A stretch of DNA of 35,814 nt from Azospirillum melinis (GTDB lineage Bacteria > Pseudomonadota > Alphaproteobacteria > Azospirillales > Azospirillaceae). Below the pieces are notes generated by a model. That model was not told the DNA's origin, searched no databases, and was given only the letters and a program-made list of their open reading frames with translations. A program made the translations under genes and the position numbers. Below are positions 1-7,483 of this stretch, in pieces. The stretch covers positions 1-35,814 of the forward strand of contig NZ_WHOS01000072.1 of NCBI RefSeq assembly GCF_013340935.1. The letters are read 5' to 3'. Within the stretch, counting starts at the first letter, position 1. Every line of letters begins with the position of its first letter.

Positions 1-350
1 CGCCACCCACCCCCCGTTGTTCCGAGTCGCGCCCGGCGGTTCCGCGGATCGCGGCTTTCGGGCGGGGGCGGTCCCCGTAAAAACCGCATGACCCCCACCT
101 TGCAGGAAATACAGGGGCGGCGAAGCGGAAACCTGCCCCTTTCGCAAGAACGCGCTTGAACTAATGGGTAGATATCATCAACTGTTGCTATGGACCCGGG
201 AAAGGGTTCCAGCCAAAACTGTGCCGCGCCAGCCCGTCTGGCGCGGCACTTTTATAATCAGCCATCCATGCGCCGTCCCGCGCGAATCCTTCCGTCACGG
301 TCGCGGAAAACGGATCGCCCGCGGTTGCCGGCAGGGGAGCCGAAGTCGCC
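1..350. other. Intergenic region with no recognisable gene
   Basis: I see no convincing coding sequence here. The stretch holds a strong terminator hairpin (221-253) and a weaker inverted repeat, AGGGGC at 113-118 against GCCCCT at 135-140. It probably ends a transcript from outside the window on the left and carries the upstream region of the FkbM methyltransferase gene that starts at 351. Confidence 0.5.
221..253 (+). terminator. Rho-independent terminator, perfect 12-bp stem
   Basis: GTGCCGCGCCAG (221-232) pairs perfectly with CTGGCGCGGCAC (238-249) over a 5-nt loop and is followed by TTTT. The reverse strand also reads a short T run after the stem (AGTTTTGG), so it may work in both directions. 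It most likely ends a rightward gene lying left of the window. Confidence 0.8.
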
Positions 351-1169
351 GTGAGCATCGCCGACGGCCTGAAGATCGCTTTCGACGTTCATCTCTCCGG
401 CGACCTGGAGCGGGCGGAGGAGTTCTACCGCGCCATCCTGCGCGCCAGCCCGGGTAACCCGATGGCGGCGACGCTGCTGGGGCTGATCCGTTCCCAGCGG
501 ACGATGGTCCGCCAAAGCAAGCACAAGGCGCTGTCGCTTCTGCGCAGCCGCGGCTTCCAGCCCGCCACCGTGATCGATGTCGGCGCCCAGACCGGGACTC
601 CGCCGCTCTACGAGGTCTTTCCCGACGCCCATCATGTGCTGATCGAACCGGTGGCGGAGAACGAACCGGCGCTGCAGGCTCTGTGCGGACAGCTGCGCAG
701 TGCCGAGTACCACATCGCTGCCGTCGCCCGCCGGGACGGCACGGTGTCGCTGGCCGTGTCCGAGGACCGGCTCTATTCCTCCATCGTGGCGGAGGCCGTG
801 GCAAAGGCCGTCGCTGGGGCGTCGCCGAGCAGCCTGCCCGACCGGCGCACGGTGCCCGCCGTCTCGCTCGACTGCCTGTGCGCCAGCCGCGGCCATGCCG
901 GGCCGATGCTGGTGAAGATCGACGTCGACGGGCTCGAGCTGGAGGTGCTGGCCGGCGCCGCCACCCTGATGCGGCCGGATGCCGTCTTCGCGATCGAGGC
1001 GACGGTGGCCGGTGGCGATGCCCGCCTGCTTCCCATCGTCGACGCCATGGCGGCCAGCGGGTTCCAGGTCTGGGACATCGTCGATCCGCTCTACCGGTCC
1101 GGCGACGAGCGGATGTGGCAGGTCGATCTGGTGATGGTCCACCGCGACGGGCCCTACGCCGCCCTTTGA
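351..1169 (+). CDS. FkbM family methyltransferase with an N-terminal TPR-like segment
   Basis: Predicted SAM-dependent O-methyltransferase of the FkbM family (272 aa), probably acting on a sugar hydroxyl in the cytoplasm. Residues 1-45 look like a single tetratricopeptide unit (HLSGDLERAEEFYRAIL, then a Pro/Asn turn), a module usual in the TPR-glycosyltransferases of this locus and not in minimal FkbM enzymes. The FkbM core follows: VIDVGAQTG as the SAM-binding loop, VLIEPV after the second strand, and VKIDVDGLELEVL as the conserved late motif. The start is a GTG; AGGGGAG lies upstream but is 12 nt away, so the start is not certain. It runs convergently into the TPR-glycosyltransferase gene with only 17 bp between the two stops. 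The acceptor is unknown. Confidence 0.85.
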   Translation: MSIADGLKIAFDVHLSGDLERAEEFYRAILRASPGNPMAATLLGLIRSQRTMVRQSKHKALSLLRSRGFQPATVIDVGAQTGTPPLYEVFPDAHHVLIEPVAENEPALQALCGQLRSAEYHIAAVARRDGTVSLAVSEDRLYSSIVAEAVAKAVAGASPSSLPDRRTVPAVSLDCLCASRGHAGPMLVKIDVDGLELEVLAGAATLMRPDAVFAIEATVAGGDARLLPIVDAMAASGFQVWDIVDPLYRSGDERMWQVDLVMVHRDGPYAAL

Positions 1170-1186
1170 TCCTTATGCGGCCTTCC

Positions 1187-2800
1187 TTATGCCGATGCCC
1201 GCTCGCGCAGGGCGCGTTCGAGCCGGTTGAGTGCGTCGTCCCACGAGCCCGGGCGGTCCTGCCGGAAGAGCCGCATGGTCGGATACCAGGGGCTGTCCTC
1301 GCGGTCGAGCATCCATCTCCAGTCCGGGGCGAAGGGGACGAGGACCCAGACGGGGACGCCGAGGGCACCGGCGAGATGGGCGACGGAGGTATCGACGCAG
1401 ACGACGAGGTCGAGACCGGCCATGATGGCGGCGGTGTCGGCGAAGTCCCTGATGTCGGGCGAGAGGTTGAGCAGCGGGAAGCCGCCGGGCGGGTTTGCGG
1501 CCTGCCCCTCGGTCGATCCCTTCTGGATGGAGACGAGGCTGACGCCGGGGATGGAGGCCAGCCGGGCGAAGGGGGCGAGGCCGACGGATCGGTTGCGGTC
1601 GTTGCCGTGGGTGGGCGATCCGGCCCAGACGATGCCGACCTTCAGGCCGCCCCCGTCCTTTGCCGCTTCCTTCAACCGCCCGCCCCAGTGCGCCACCAAG
1701 TCGGGTTCCGCCGACAGGTAGGGAACGCGGGACGGCACGCTTTCCAGCCGGGTGCCGAACAGCGCCGGCAGGCTCAGCACCGGGATCTGAACGTCGAAGT
1801 CGGGCAGCGGCTTGCCGGTCTCCACGGCAATGGTGCCGGGCAGGCCGCGCAGCACCGGTAACAGCGCCCCCTGGCATTCAAGATAGATCGGCTGTCCATC
1901 GCCGCCGGCCACCCCCCCGGTTGCCCCCTTGCTTGTCCCCTTGATTGACTGGGCCAGCAGCGGCAGATAGCGGACGAACTGCAGCACGTCGCCGAACCCC
2001 TGCTCCCAATAGACCAGCAGCCGCCGTCCGCGCAGCGGCGAGCCGTCCCAGCGCGGCTGGATAAAGCTGCGCTGCGGCGAGGGCAGGCGGCCGTGCTTCC
2101 AGCGCCATTCATATCCCCGCCAGCCCCGGGCGAAGTCGCCCAGCAGCAGCCTGACCAGGGACTCGTTCCAATGGGCGCCGGCAAAATTCGGGTCCAGCCG
2201 GGTCGCACGCCGGAAGGCCGGCAGCGCCTCCCAGAACCGCCCCCTGTCCTTCACCGTCGATCCCAGATTGCTGTAGGCCCCGGTATGCTGTGGGTTCAGC
2301 ACGATGGCGCGGCGGAAGCGTGCCGCCGCCGCCTCCAGCTGGTTGTCCATGCGCAGCAAGGCGCCATGGTTGTTGGCGATCTCCGCATCGCCGGGCGCCA
2401 GGGCCGCCGCGCAGGCGAAAACGTCGCGGGCCTCGTCCGCCCGCTTCAACCGCTCCAGCTGGATGCCCAGCTCGTTGAGGAGGGCGGGCTGGTCGGGTTT
2501 CAGCCGGAGTGCGGCACGATAGGCCCTCACCCCCTCCTCCGGCCGGCCGAGCCGGACCATCAGCGCTCCCAGGTTGGTCCAGCCGTTCAACGAGTTCGGC
2601 GTCAGGCTCAGGGCGCGGCGGAACAGCGCCGCCGCTTCGCCATCGCGGCCGGCGTCGGCATGCAGCAGCCCCAGATTGTTGACGGCCGGGGCGAACTGGG
2701 GATCGGCGGCAACGATCTCGCCATACAGCCGGGCGGCCTCTTCGGCCCGGCCGTTCTGCTGGAACCCGAGCGCCGTGGTGAAGGCTTGCTGGATGTTCAT
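1187..2800 (-). CDS. TPR-repeat glycosyltransferase (GT9/GT41-like), copy A
   Basis: A protein of about 537 aa with tandem tetratricopeptide repeats in residues 1-230 followed by a GT-B glycosyltransferase domain. The junction has the usual YEWRW motif, then a WEQGFGDVLQF loop, KVGIVWAGSPTHGNDRNRS, and a C-terminal CVDTSVAHLAGALGVPVWVL segment typical of GT9-like sugar-nucleotide binding. In related TPR-transferases such as FlmG the repeats select a protein acceptor; this is inferred here. I chose ATG 2800 because the protein then begins MNIQQAF, aligning with MATIQEAL of the paralogue at the right end. Starts at 2812 and 2845 are also open and no start has a strong ribosome site. Codons covered by 1205-1730 are almost identical to the paralogue while the rest is diverged, a sign of recent gene conversion. 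Confidence 0.85.
   Translation of the reverse strand: MNIQQAFTTALGFQQNGRAEEAARLYGEIVAADPQFAPAVNNLGLLHADAGRDGEAAALFRRALSLTPNSLNGWTNLGALMVRLGRPEEGVRAYRAALRLKPDQPALLNELGIQLERLKRADEARDVFACAAALAPGDAEIANNHGALLRMDNQLEAAAARFRRAIVLNPQHTGAYSNLGSTVKDRGRFWEALPAFRRATRLDPNFAGAHWNESLVRLLLGDFARGWRGYEWRWKHGRLPSPQRSFIQPRWDGSPLRGRRLLVYWEQGFGDVLQFVRYLPLLAQSIKGTSKGATGGVAGGDGQPIYLECQGALLPVLRGLPGTIAVETGKPLPDFDVQIPVLSLPALFGTRLESVPSRVPYLSAEPDLVAHWGGRLKEAAKDGGGLKVGIVWAGSPTHGNDRNRSVGLAPFARLASIPGVSLVSIQKGSTEGQAANPPGGFPLLNLSPDIRDFADTAAIMAGLDLVVCVDTSVAHLAGALGVPVWVLVPFAPDWRWMLDREDSPWYPTMRLFRQDRPGSWDDALNRLERALRERASA
1205..1730 (-). repeat. 526-bp near-identical direct repeat, copy A (gene-conversion tract)
   Basis: This segment matches 32574-33099 in the same orientation with one difference (1226 G versus 32595 A, AAC/AAT, both Asn). 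The 504 bp 1227-1730 are identical. Identity stops abruptly on both sides. It encodes about 175 residues of the C-terminal glycosyltransferase half in both genes. Confidence 0.95.
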
Positions 2801-3026
2801 GAAGGACCGCATCGCCCCGGTTGAGGAACCGGTTCCGGAGAGCATCGGGAACCGGCCGGATCAGTAGCAGAGATGGCCTGTGCTGCAAAGGACGGCAGCC
2901 TGCCGGAAGACGGCCAAGACAGAGCCGGGGGATGGCCGGGGAGATGGCGGAGCGGTTGGCCGCTTGCATCGCCGCCCGTCCCCGCCCATCAATGGCGCTC
3001 GTCGAACGGGGAGTGTGGCGGGCGGC

Positions 3027-4211
3027 ATGGCGCGGCTTCTGCTGATCAATTACGAATTTCCGCCGCTGGGCGGCGGGGCGGCGAATGCCACCGACAACAC
3101 CGCGCGCGAACTGGCGGCATTGGGCGAGGAGGTGCTGGTGCTGACTTCCGCCTTCGGCGATCTGCCGCGGGTGGAACGCCGGGCCGACGGTGTCGAGATC
3201 CGCCGCATTCCCACCCTTCGCCGCCGCCGCGACCGCAGTTCGGTGGTGGAGATGCTGGCCTTCCTCGCCAGTTCCCTGGTGATGGCGCCCTGGATCGCCG
3301 CCCGCTGGCGCCCGGATGCCACCATCGCCTATTTCGGCCTGCCCTGCGGTCCTGCGGCCTGGATGGTCAAGGCGCTGTCGGGCGTGCCCTATGTGGTCAG
3401 CCTGCGCGGCGGCGACGTGCCGGGCTTCCAGTATGACGGCATCTCGCTCTACCACCGGCTGGCCGGCCCGGTGATCGGCTGGCTGTGGCGCCGCTCCTCC
3501 GCCGTCGTCGCCAACAGCGAGGGGCTGGCCGACCTCGCCCGCCGCTTCGCTCCGGACCAGCCCGTCGTCATCATCCCCAACGGCGTCGATACCGTCCGCT
3601 TTTCGCCCACCGGCGCGCAGGGCGACGACGACCGCCTGTCGCTGCTGTTCGTCGGCCGCGTGGTGCGGCAGAAGGGGCTGGACGTGCTGTTCGATGCGCT
3701 CGCCGGCCTTCCCCCTGAAACGCGCAACCGCGTCGCCCTGACCGTCGTCGGCGACGGCCCCGCCCGGCCGGAGCTGGAGGCGCAGGCCGCCCGGCTCGGA
3801 CTGTCGGAGCGCATCGCGTTCCGCGGCTGGCTCGGCCGCGACGAACTGCCCGCCGCCTACCGCGCCGCCGACGCCTTCGTCTTCCCCTCGCGCGACGAGG
3901 GCATGCCCAACGTGGTCCTGGAGGCGATGGCCGCCGGCCTGCCCGTGGTGGCGACCCGCATCGCCGGCAACCGCGATCTGGTGGTGGAGGAGGAGACCGG
4001 CCTGATGCTGGATGCCGACGACACCCCGGCGCTCGCCGCCGCACTCGCCCGTCTGGCCGAAGACCCGGCCTTGCGCCGCCGGCTGGGCGAGGGCGGACGC
4101 CGCCGGGTGGTCGATCATTTCTCCTGGCGCGCCGTCGCCGCCGCCTACCGCGACCTGGCGCTCGCCGGGAGCAAAGCGGCGGAGCGGGGCCGGTCGGCGC
4201 AGGCGGAGTGA
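3027..4211 (+). CDS. Glycosyltransferase family 4
   Basis: Retaining GT-B enzyme of family GT4 (about 394 aa) that would transfer a sugar from a nucleotide donor onto a glycan at the cytoplasmic face of the membrane. The N-terminus LLLINYEFPPLGGGAAN is the typical opening of this family with its glycine-rich acceptor loop. SLRGGDVPGF, IIPNGVD, LFVGRVVRQKGLDVL and the donor-site segment FPSRDEGMPNVVLEAMAAGLPVVAT, with the E-x7-E arrangement, follow in the expected order. I chose ATG 3027 because the family's conserved N-terminal strand starts there; the frame is open back to 2880 but that extension is low-complexity and unlike the family. The gene is divergent from the TPR-glycosyltransferase on its left and is the first of a rightward run of modification genes. 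Confidence 0.9.
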   Translation: MARLLLINYEFPPLGGGAANATDNTARELAALGEEVLVLTSAFGDLPRVERRADGVEIRRIPTLRRRRDRSSVVEMLAFLASSLVMAPWIAARWRPDATIAYFGLPCGPAAWMVKALSGVPYVVSLRGGDVPGFQYDGISLYHRLAGPVIGWLWRRSSAVVANSEGLADLARRFAPDQPVVIIPNGVDTVRFSPTGAQGDDDRLSLLFVGRVVRQKGLDVLFDALAGLPPETRNRVALTVVGDGPARPELEAQAARLGLSERIAFRGWLGRDELPAAYRAADAFVFPSRDEGMPNVVLEAMAAGLPVVATRIAGNRDLVVEEETGLMLDADDTPALAAALARLAEDPALRRRLGEGGRRRVVDHFSWRAVAAAYRDLALAGSKAAERGRSAQAE

Positions 4212-4249
4212 GGCTTTCAGGCTTCTGTGCGCCGTGCGGGGGTGTCTGA

Positions 4250-4379
4250 CAAGATCTCCACGGATTTCACGGATGAAAACACGGATTTCACGGATTTTTT
4301 TTGATCTTGGCGACGCCTCCGCTCCTTGACGAAGCCGCCGCCTTGCAACGCCACATCCGTGAAATCCGTGGAGATCTTG
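4250..4379. repeat. Perfect 26-bp inverted repeat with internal ACGGATTTCACGGAT copies
   Basis: The left arm 4250-4275 is the exact reverse complement of 4354-4379, with a 78-bp spacer. The motif CACGGATTTCACGGAT occurs in the left arm and again at about 4280-4295, so there is a direct repeat inside the inverted one. It lies between two co-directional genes. Motifs of this kind are often dispersed intergenic repeats in high-GC proteobacteria; that it is dispersed in this genome is an inference. Confidence 0.85.
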
Positions 4380-4465
4380 CCTGCCGCTCTCCGCCCCTCC
4401 AAGGATACGTGCCGCCACGCCCCCCGCTTGACGTGCTGTTGACATCCGGCGGCTTTCGGGAGCGT

Positions 4466-5350
4466 ATGGCGGCGCGGCAGAGCGGATCGGACAGCAGGGG
4501 ATCGGACAGCGTGGCGGAACCGGTGAAGACGGCGGAGGGCGGGGGCGGCACCCCGGCCGGGACATCCGCCCTGGCCTTCGATTTCGGCGAGAACTGGGAC
4601 CATTACTCGCGCACCGTGCTGGACGAGCCGCGGCTGGTGGCGGCCATCGACAGCCTGAAGGGGCTGGTCGGGACCGACCGGCTGAAGGACGCCAGCTTCT
4701 GCGACGTCGGCTCCGGCTCCGGCCTGTTCACCATCGCCGCCGGCAAGCTGGGCGTTTCCCGTGCGTTGGGCTTCGACGTCAACCCCACCGGGGTCGAGGT
4801 CGCCCGCCGCAACCTGGGCCGCTTCGCGCCGGATCTGGCCGACCGCATCGAGTTCCGCCGCGGCTCGGCGCTGGACAGCGGCTTCGCCGGCTCGCTCGGC
4901 CGCTTCGACGTGGTCTATGCCTGGGGCTCGCTGCACCACACCGGCTCCATGTGGCCGGCGATCGAGACGGTGGCGCCGCTGGTGGCGCCGGGCGGCACCT
5001 TCGTGCTGGCGCTCTACAACCGCCACTGGACCTCGCCGATCTGGACCCTGATCAAGATCGTCTACAATCTGTCGCCGGGCTTCCTGCGGAAAGTCTGGGA
5101 CTGGACGCTCGGCTCGCTGATGTTCCTGGCGACCTGGGCGATCACCGGGGCCAACCCGCTGCGCAAGGAGCGCGGCATGGAGTTCTGGGTGGACGTGACC
5201 GACTGGCTCGGTGGCTACCCCTATGAATATGCCAGTGCCGACGAGGTGCGGACGCGGATGGACGCGCTCGGCTTCGACATGCTGGAGGTCCGTCCGCCGC
5301 GCGTGCCGACGGGCTGCAACGAATTCATCCTGCGCCGGAGGCCCGCATGA
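4466..5350 (+). CDS. Class I SAM-dependent methyltransferase
   Basis: Predicted class I SAM methyltransferase (about 294 aa). The SAM-binding loop is CDVGSGSGLF, followed by ALGFDVNPTGVEVARRNL (acidic residue for the ribose) and VYAWGSLHHTGSMW, which is motif IV of the Methyltransf_11/25 group. A stretch around VWDWTLGSLMFLATWAITG is hydrophobic and may touch the membrane. ATG 4466 follows GGGAG at short spacing; the frame is open back to 4301, but that part runs through the inverted repeat and looks non-coding. GTG 4511 is an alternative start. Its stop overlaps the next methyltransferase start (ATGA), so the two are translationally coupled. Substrate unknown; glycan context suggests a sugar. 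Confidence 0.85.
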   Translation: MAARQSGSDSRGSDSVAEPVKTAEGGGGTPAGTSALAFDFGENWDHYSRTVLDEPRLVAAIDSLKGLVGTDRLKDASFCDVGSGSGLFTIAAGKLGVSRALGFDVNPTGVEVARRNLGRFAPDLADRIEFRRGSALDSGFAGSLGRFDVVYAWGSLHHTGSMWPAIETVAPLVAPGGTFVLALYNRHWTSPIWTLIKIVYNLSPGFLRKVWDWTLGSLMFLATWAITGANPLRKERGMEFWVDVTDWLGGYPYEYASADEVRTRMDALGFDMLEVRPPRVPTGCNEFILRRRPA

Positions 5351-6117
5351 GCGACGACGCATTCAAGTCCGCCACTTCTCCTCTCGCTGCCGCCGCGGCC
5401 GATCACCCGGGGGGCGTCGATTACGACGACAGCTGGGAGCGCCGCTGGAACGACATGCGCAAATACGGCCCGACCGGCCGGCATCTGCGCCGCATCGTCA
5501 CCGAGATGGTGCGCCCGCTGAACTACGACAGCTTGGCTGACGTCGGCTGCGGCCAGGGCTCGCTGCTCGCCACGCTGATGCCGCTGAAGCCGCAGGCCAG
5601 CTACACCGGCCTCGACTTCGCCGCCAAGGCCATCGACGTCGCCCGCCGCCGGGCGCCCAATGCCGAGTTCGGGCTGCTCGACGTCGCTGCCGGCCATCTC
5701 GACCGCCGCTTCGACCTGGTGGTCTGCACCGACGTGGTCGAGCATATCGAGGACGATGTAGCGGCACTCCGCAACCTCGCCGCCATGACCGGCCGCTACC
5801 TGCTGGTCTCCACCCTGCAAGGGCGGATGCGCGACTTCGAACGCACGGTCGGCCATCACCGCAACTATGCCCGCGGCGAGCTGCAGGCCAAGATCAAGTC
5901 GGTCGGGCTGGAGGTCGAGCGGGTGGTGGAGTGGGGCTTCCCCTTCTTCTCGCCGCTCTACCGCAACGTCCTGGGCGCCGCCAGCGGCCAGGGCACGGAA
6001 GGCGATTACGGCCCCGGCCGCCGGTTTCTGGCCGAGGCGCTGTACCACATCTTCCGCCTGAACTCCTGGTCGCACGGCGACTACATCTACGTGCTGGCCC
6101 GCCGGCCGGGATCGTGA
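5347..6117 (+). CDS. Class I SAM-dependent methyltransferase (Methyltransf_23-like)
   Basis: A second SAM methyltransferase (256 aa), coupled to the preceding one by the ATGA overlap at 5347-5350. Motif I is LADVGCGQGSLL, motif II YTGLDFAAKAIDVARRR, and motif IV DLVVCTDVVEHIEDD, the order expected of the UbiG/Methyltransf_23 type. A histidine-rich turn (VGHHRNYARGEL) follows, as in many O-methyltransferases of polysaccharide loci. The first 25 residues are low-complexity. The two adjacent enzymes are not close paralogues, so they probably act on different positions of the same glycan. Exact substrate unknown. Confidence 0.88.
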   Translation: MSDDAFKSATSPLAAAAADHPGGVDYDDSWERRWNDMRKYGPTGRHLRRIVTEMVRPLNYDSLADVGCGQGSLLATLMPLKPQASYTGLDFAAKAIDVARRRAPNAEFGLLDVAAGHLDRRFDLVVCTDVVEHIEDDVAALRNLAAMTGRYLLVSTLQGRMRDFERTVGHHRNYARGELQAKIKSVGLEVERVVEWGFPFFSPLYRNVLGAASGQGTEGDYGPGRRFLAEALYHIFRLNSWSHGDYIYVLARRPGS

Positions 6118-6123
6118 GCGGCC

Positions 6124-6208
6124 GCCCTCTCCCGCCTCTCGCACAGACTTCGTCTATGCTGAGGGCGTCAGGTGGATCGGAGATCCGCCGAGAACCCCGG
6201 GAGAGGGC
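6124..6208. repeat. 11-bp inverted repeat in intergenic DNA
   Basis: GCCCTCTCCCG (6124-6134) is the exact reverse complement of 6198-6208. Between the arms GGTGGATC and GATCCGCC form a second, imperfect hairpin. No T run follows, so it is not a standard terminator. It could be an intergenic repeat element or an mRNA structure between the methyltransferase and membrane-protein genes. Confidence 0.5.
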
Positions 6209-6255
6209 ATAATTTCCTCACGTCACTTCATGACTTCATGAAAAGGCATTCTTAA

Positions 6256-7206
6256 ATGCGTCCCCGCCTGAAAGCCCTGGTCAGCGCGCTGCTGGTCGCC
6301 CTGCTGCTGTGGCGGGTCGACGTGGCCGAGGTCGGGCGGGTGCTGGCACTGGCCTCGCCGGGGCTGATGGGGCTGGCGGGCCTGCTGTTCTTCCTGATGC
6401 ATGTGTTGAATGCGCTGAAGCTGCGGGTGTTGCTGCCGGAGCTGCGGGCGGGGCGGCTGCTCGCCTACACGCTGGTGGCGCAGCTCTATGCGCTGGTCCT
6501 GCCGGGCCAACTGGCAGGGGAGGCGGTGAAGGCCTACCGGCTCAGCCGCGACGAAAATCGAGGGGAAGCGGGCGGCGGCCACATCGTCTCGGCGGTCGCC
6601 TTCGACAAGGTGACGGGGATCGCCGGGCTGCTGCTGCTGACCGGCGGCGGTCTGGCGATGCAGTCGGCGCGCTTCGGCGATGGGCTGCTGGCGGCGGTCG
6701 GGCTGGTGTTCGCCGGGCTGGTTGCGGCGACGGTGCTGCTGGCCTGGGCGCCGGCCCGCGCCCTGCTGCTGGCTCTGCTCGGCTGGCGGGCCGGGCCGAA
6801 GCGCGAGGCTTGGCTGCTCGGGCCGCTGCGCAGCTTCCTGGAGGCATGGCGCGGCCAGACGCGCCGGCCGGGGCGGGCCCTGCTGTCGGTCGCCGGCGGC
6901 ATCGCGGTGCAGCTGGCGGCGGTCGCCGGCAGCCAGGCCCTCGGTCTGGCGGTCGGCATCGACCAGCCCTTTTCGGTGTGGAGCGCGGTGATCGGGCTGA
7001 TGTCGGTGATCGTGCTGATGCCGGTCACCGTCGCCGGCATCGGCCTGCGCGAGGCGTCGCTGGTCGGCCTGCTCGATCTGGTCGGCGTCCCGCATGCCCA
7101 GTCGCTGGCGCTGGGCTTCGGCATCCTCGCCTTCCAGGTGATGGTGGCGATGCTGGGCGCCGTCATCGACCTGACCGTCCTGCGCGAGCAGCGGGCATCG
7201 TCCTGA
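6256..7206 (+). CDS. Flippase-like integral membrane protein (LPG synthase TM / UPF0104 family)
   Basis: Polytopic inner-membrane protein (316 aa) of the lysylphosphatidylglycerol synthase transmembrane-region family, without the catalytic C-terminal domain of MprF. Long Leu/Ala/Val-rich segments alternate with short charged loops. The family signatures visible are LYALVLPGQLAGEAVKAYRL and the late segment VLMPVTVAGIGLREASLVGLL. Members in glycan clusters (AglD2-like) are suspected of lipid or lipid-linked sugar translocation, but this is not established generally. Its position beside glycosyltransferases and a polyprenyl-phosphate GT2 fits such a role. It is separated from its upstream neighbour by 138 bp carrying an inverted repeat. 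Confidence 0.85.
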   Translation: MRPRLKALVSALLVALLLWRVDVAEVGRVLALASPGLMGLAGLLFFLMHVLNALKLRVLLPELRAGRLLAYTLVAQLYALVLPGQLAGEAVKAYRLSRDENRGEAGGGHIVSAVAFDKVTGIAGLLLLTGGGLAMQSARFGDGLLAAVGLVFAGLVAATVLLAWAPARALLLALLGWRAGPKREAWLLGPLRSFLEAWRGQTRRPGRALLSVAGGIAVQLAAVAGSQALGLAVGIDQPFSVWSAVIGLMSVIVLMPVTVAGIGLREASLVGLLDLVGVPHAQSLALGFGILAFQVMVAMLGAVIDLTVLREQRASS

Positions 7207-7299
7207 CCCGAACGCCTCCGCTTTCCCCTGGTGTTTCGGACTTCCGATCGAACCGCCTGACCGATGCTGCCGGGCATTGCAGGAGAAAGGGATTTTTAA

Positions 7300-7325
7300 G
7301 CGCAGGCTTTGCGCGATGGTTTTTT
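7300..7325 (+). terminator. Possible weak terminator after the membrane-protein gene
   Basis: GCGCA (7300-7304) pairs with TGCGC (7310-7314) and a T run follows at 7320-7325. The stem is short and the T run is offset by five bases, so this is only a candidate for the end of the 3027-7206 transcript. Confidence 0.25.
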
Positions 7326-7389
7326 CAAAGGCCTTGCGCTACTGCTTTTGCAGAATAGTCAAACGTCACCTCTCTCCCGCCCGAAGGAT

Positions 7390-7419
7390 TTGCGATACGT
7401 TCGATGTATTCTGTATAGT
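7390..7419 (+). promoter_or_regulatory. Candidate sigma-70 promoter for the DUF6492-FkbM gene
   Basis: TTGCGA at 7390-7395 and TATAGT at 7414-7419 are 18 bp apart, in a 277-bp AT-richer gap that precedes the gene at 7484. The position, about 65 bp before the start codon, is right for a promoter. Confidence 0.45.
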
Positions 7420-7483
7420 TCTTCATAAATTTCAGTGACCAGCGGATAAAATATTCCGCAAAACTTCTCATGCGGCTGGGGAA

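Noticed and set aside
2109..4565. An 818-codon minus-strand frame with a repeated Ile-Arg-Glu-Ile-Arg peptide
   Set aside because: The peptide comes from the ACGGATTTCACGGAT repeats at 4250-4379 and the rest is antisense to the GT4 gene and out of frame in the TPR-glycosyltransferase gene.
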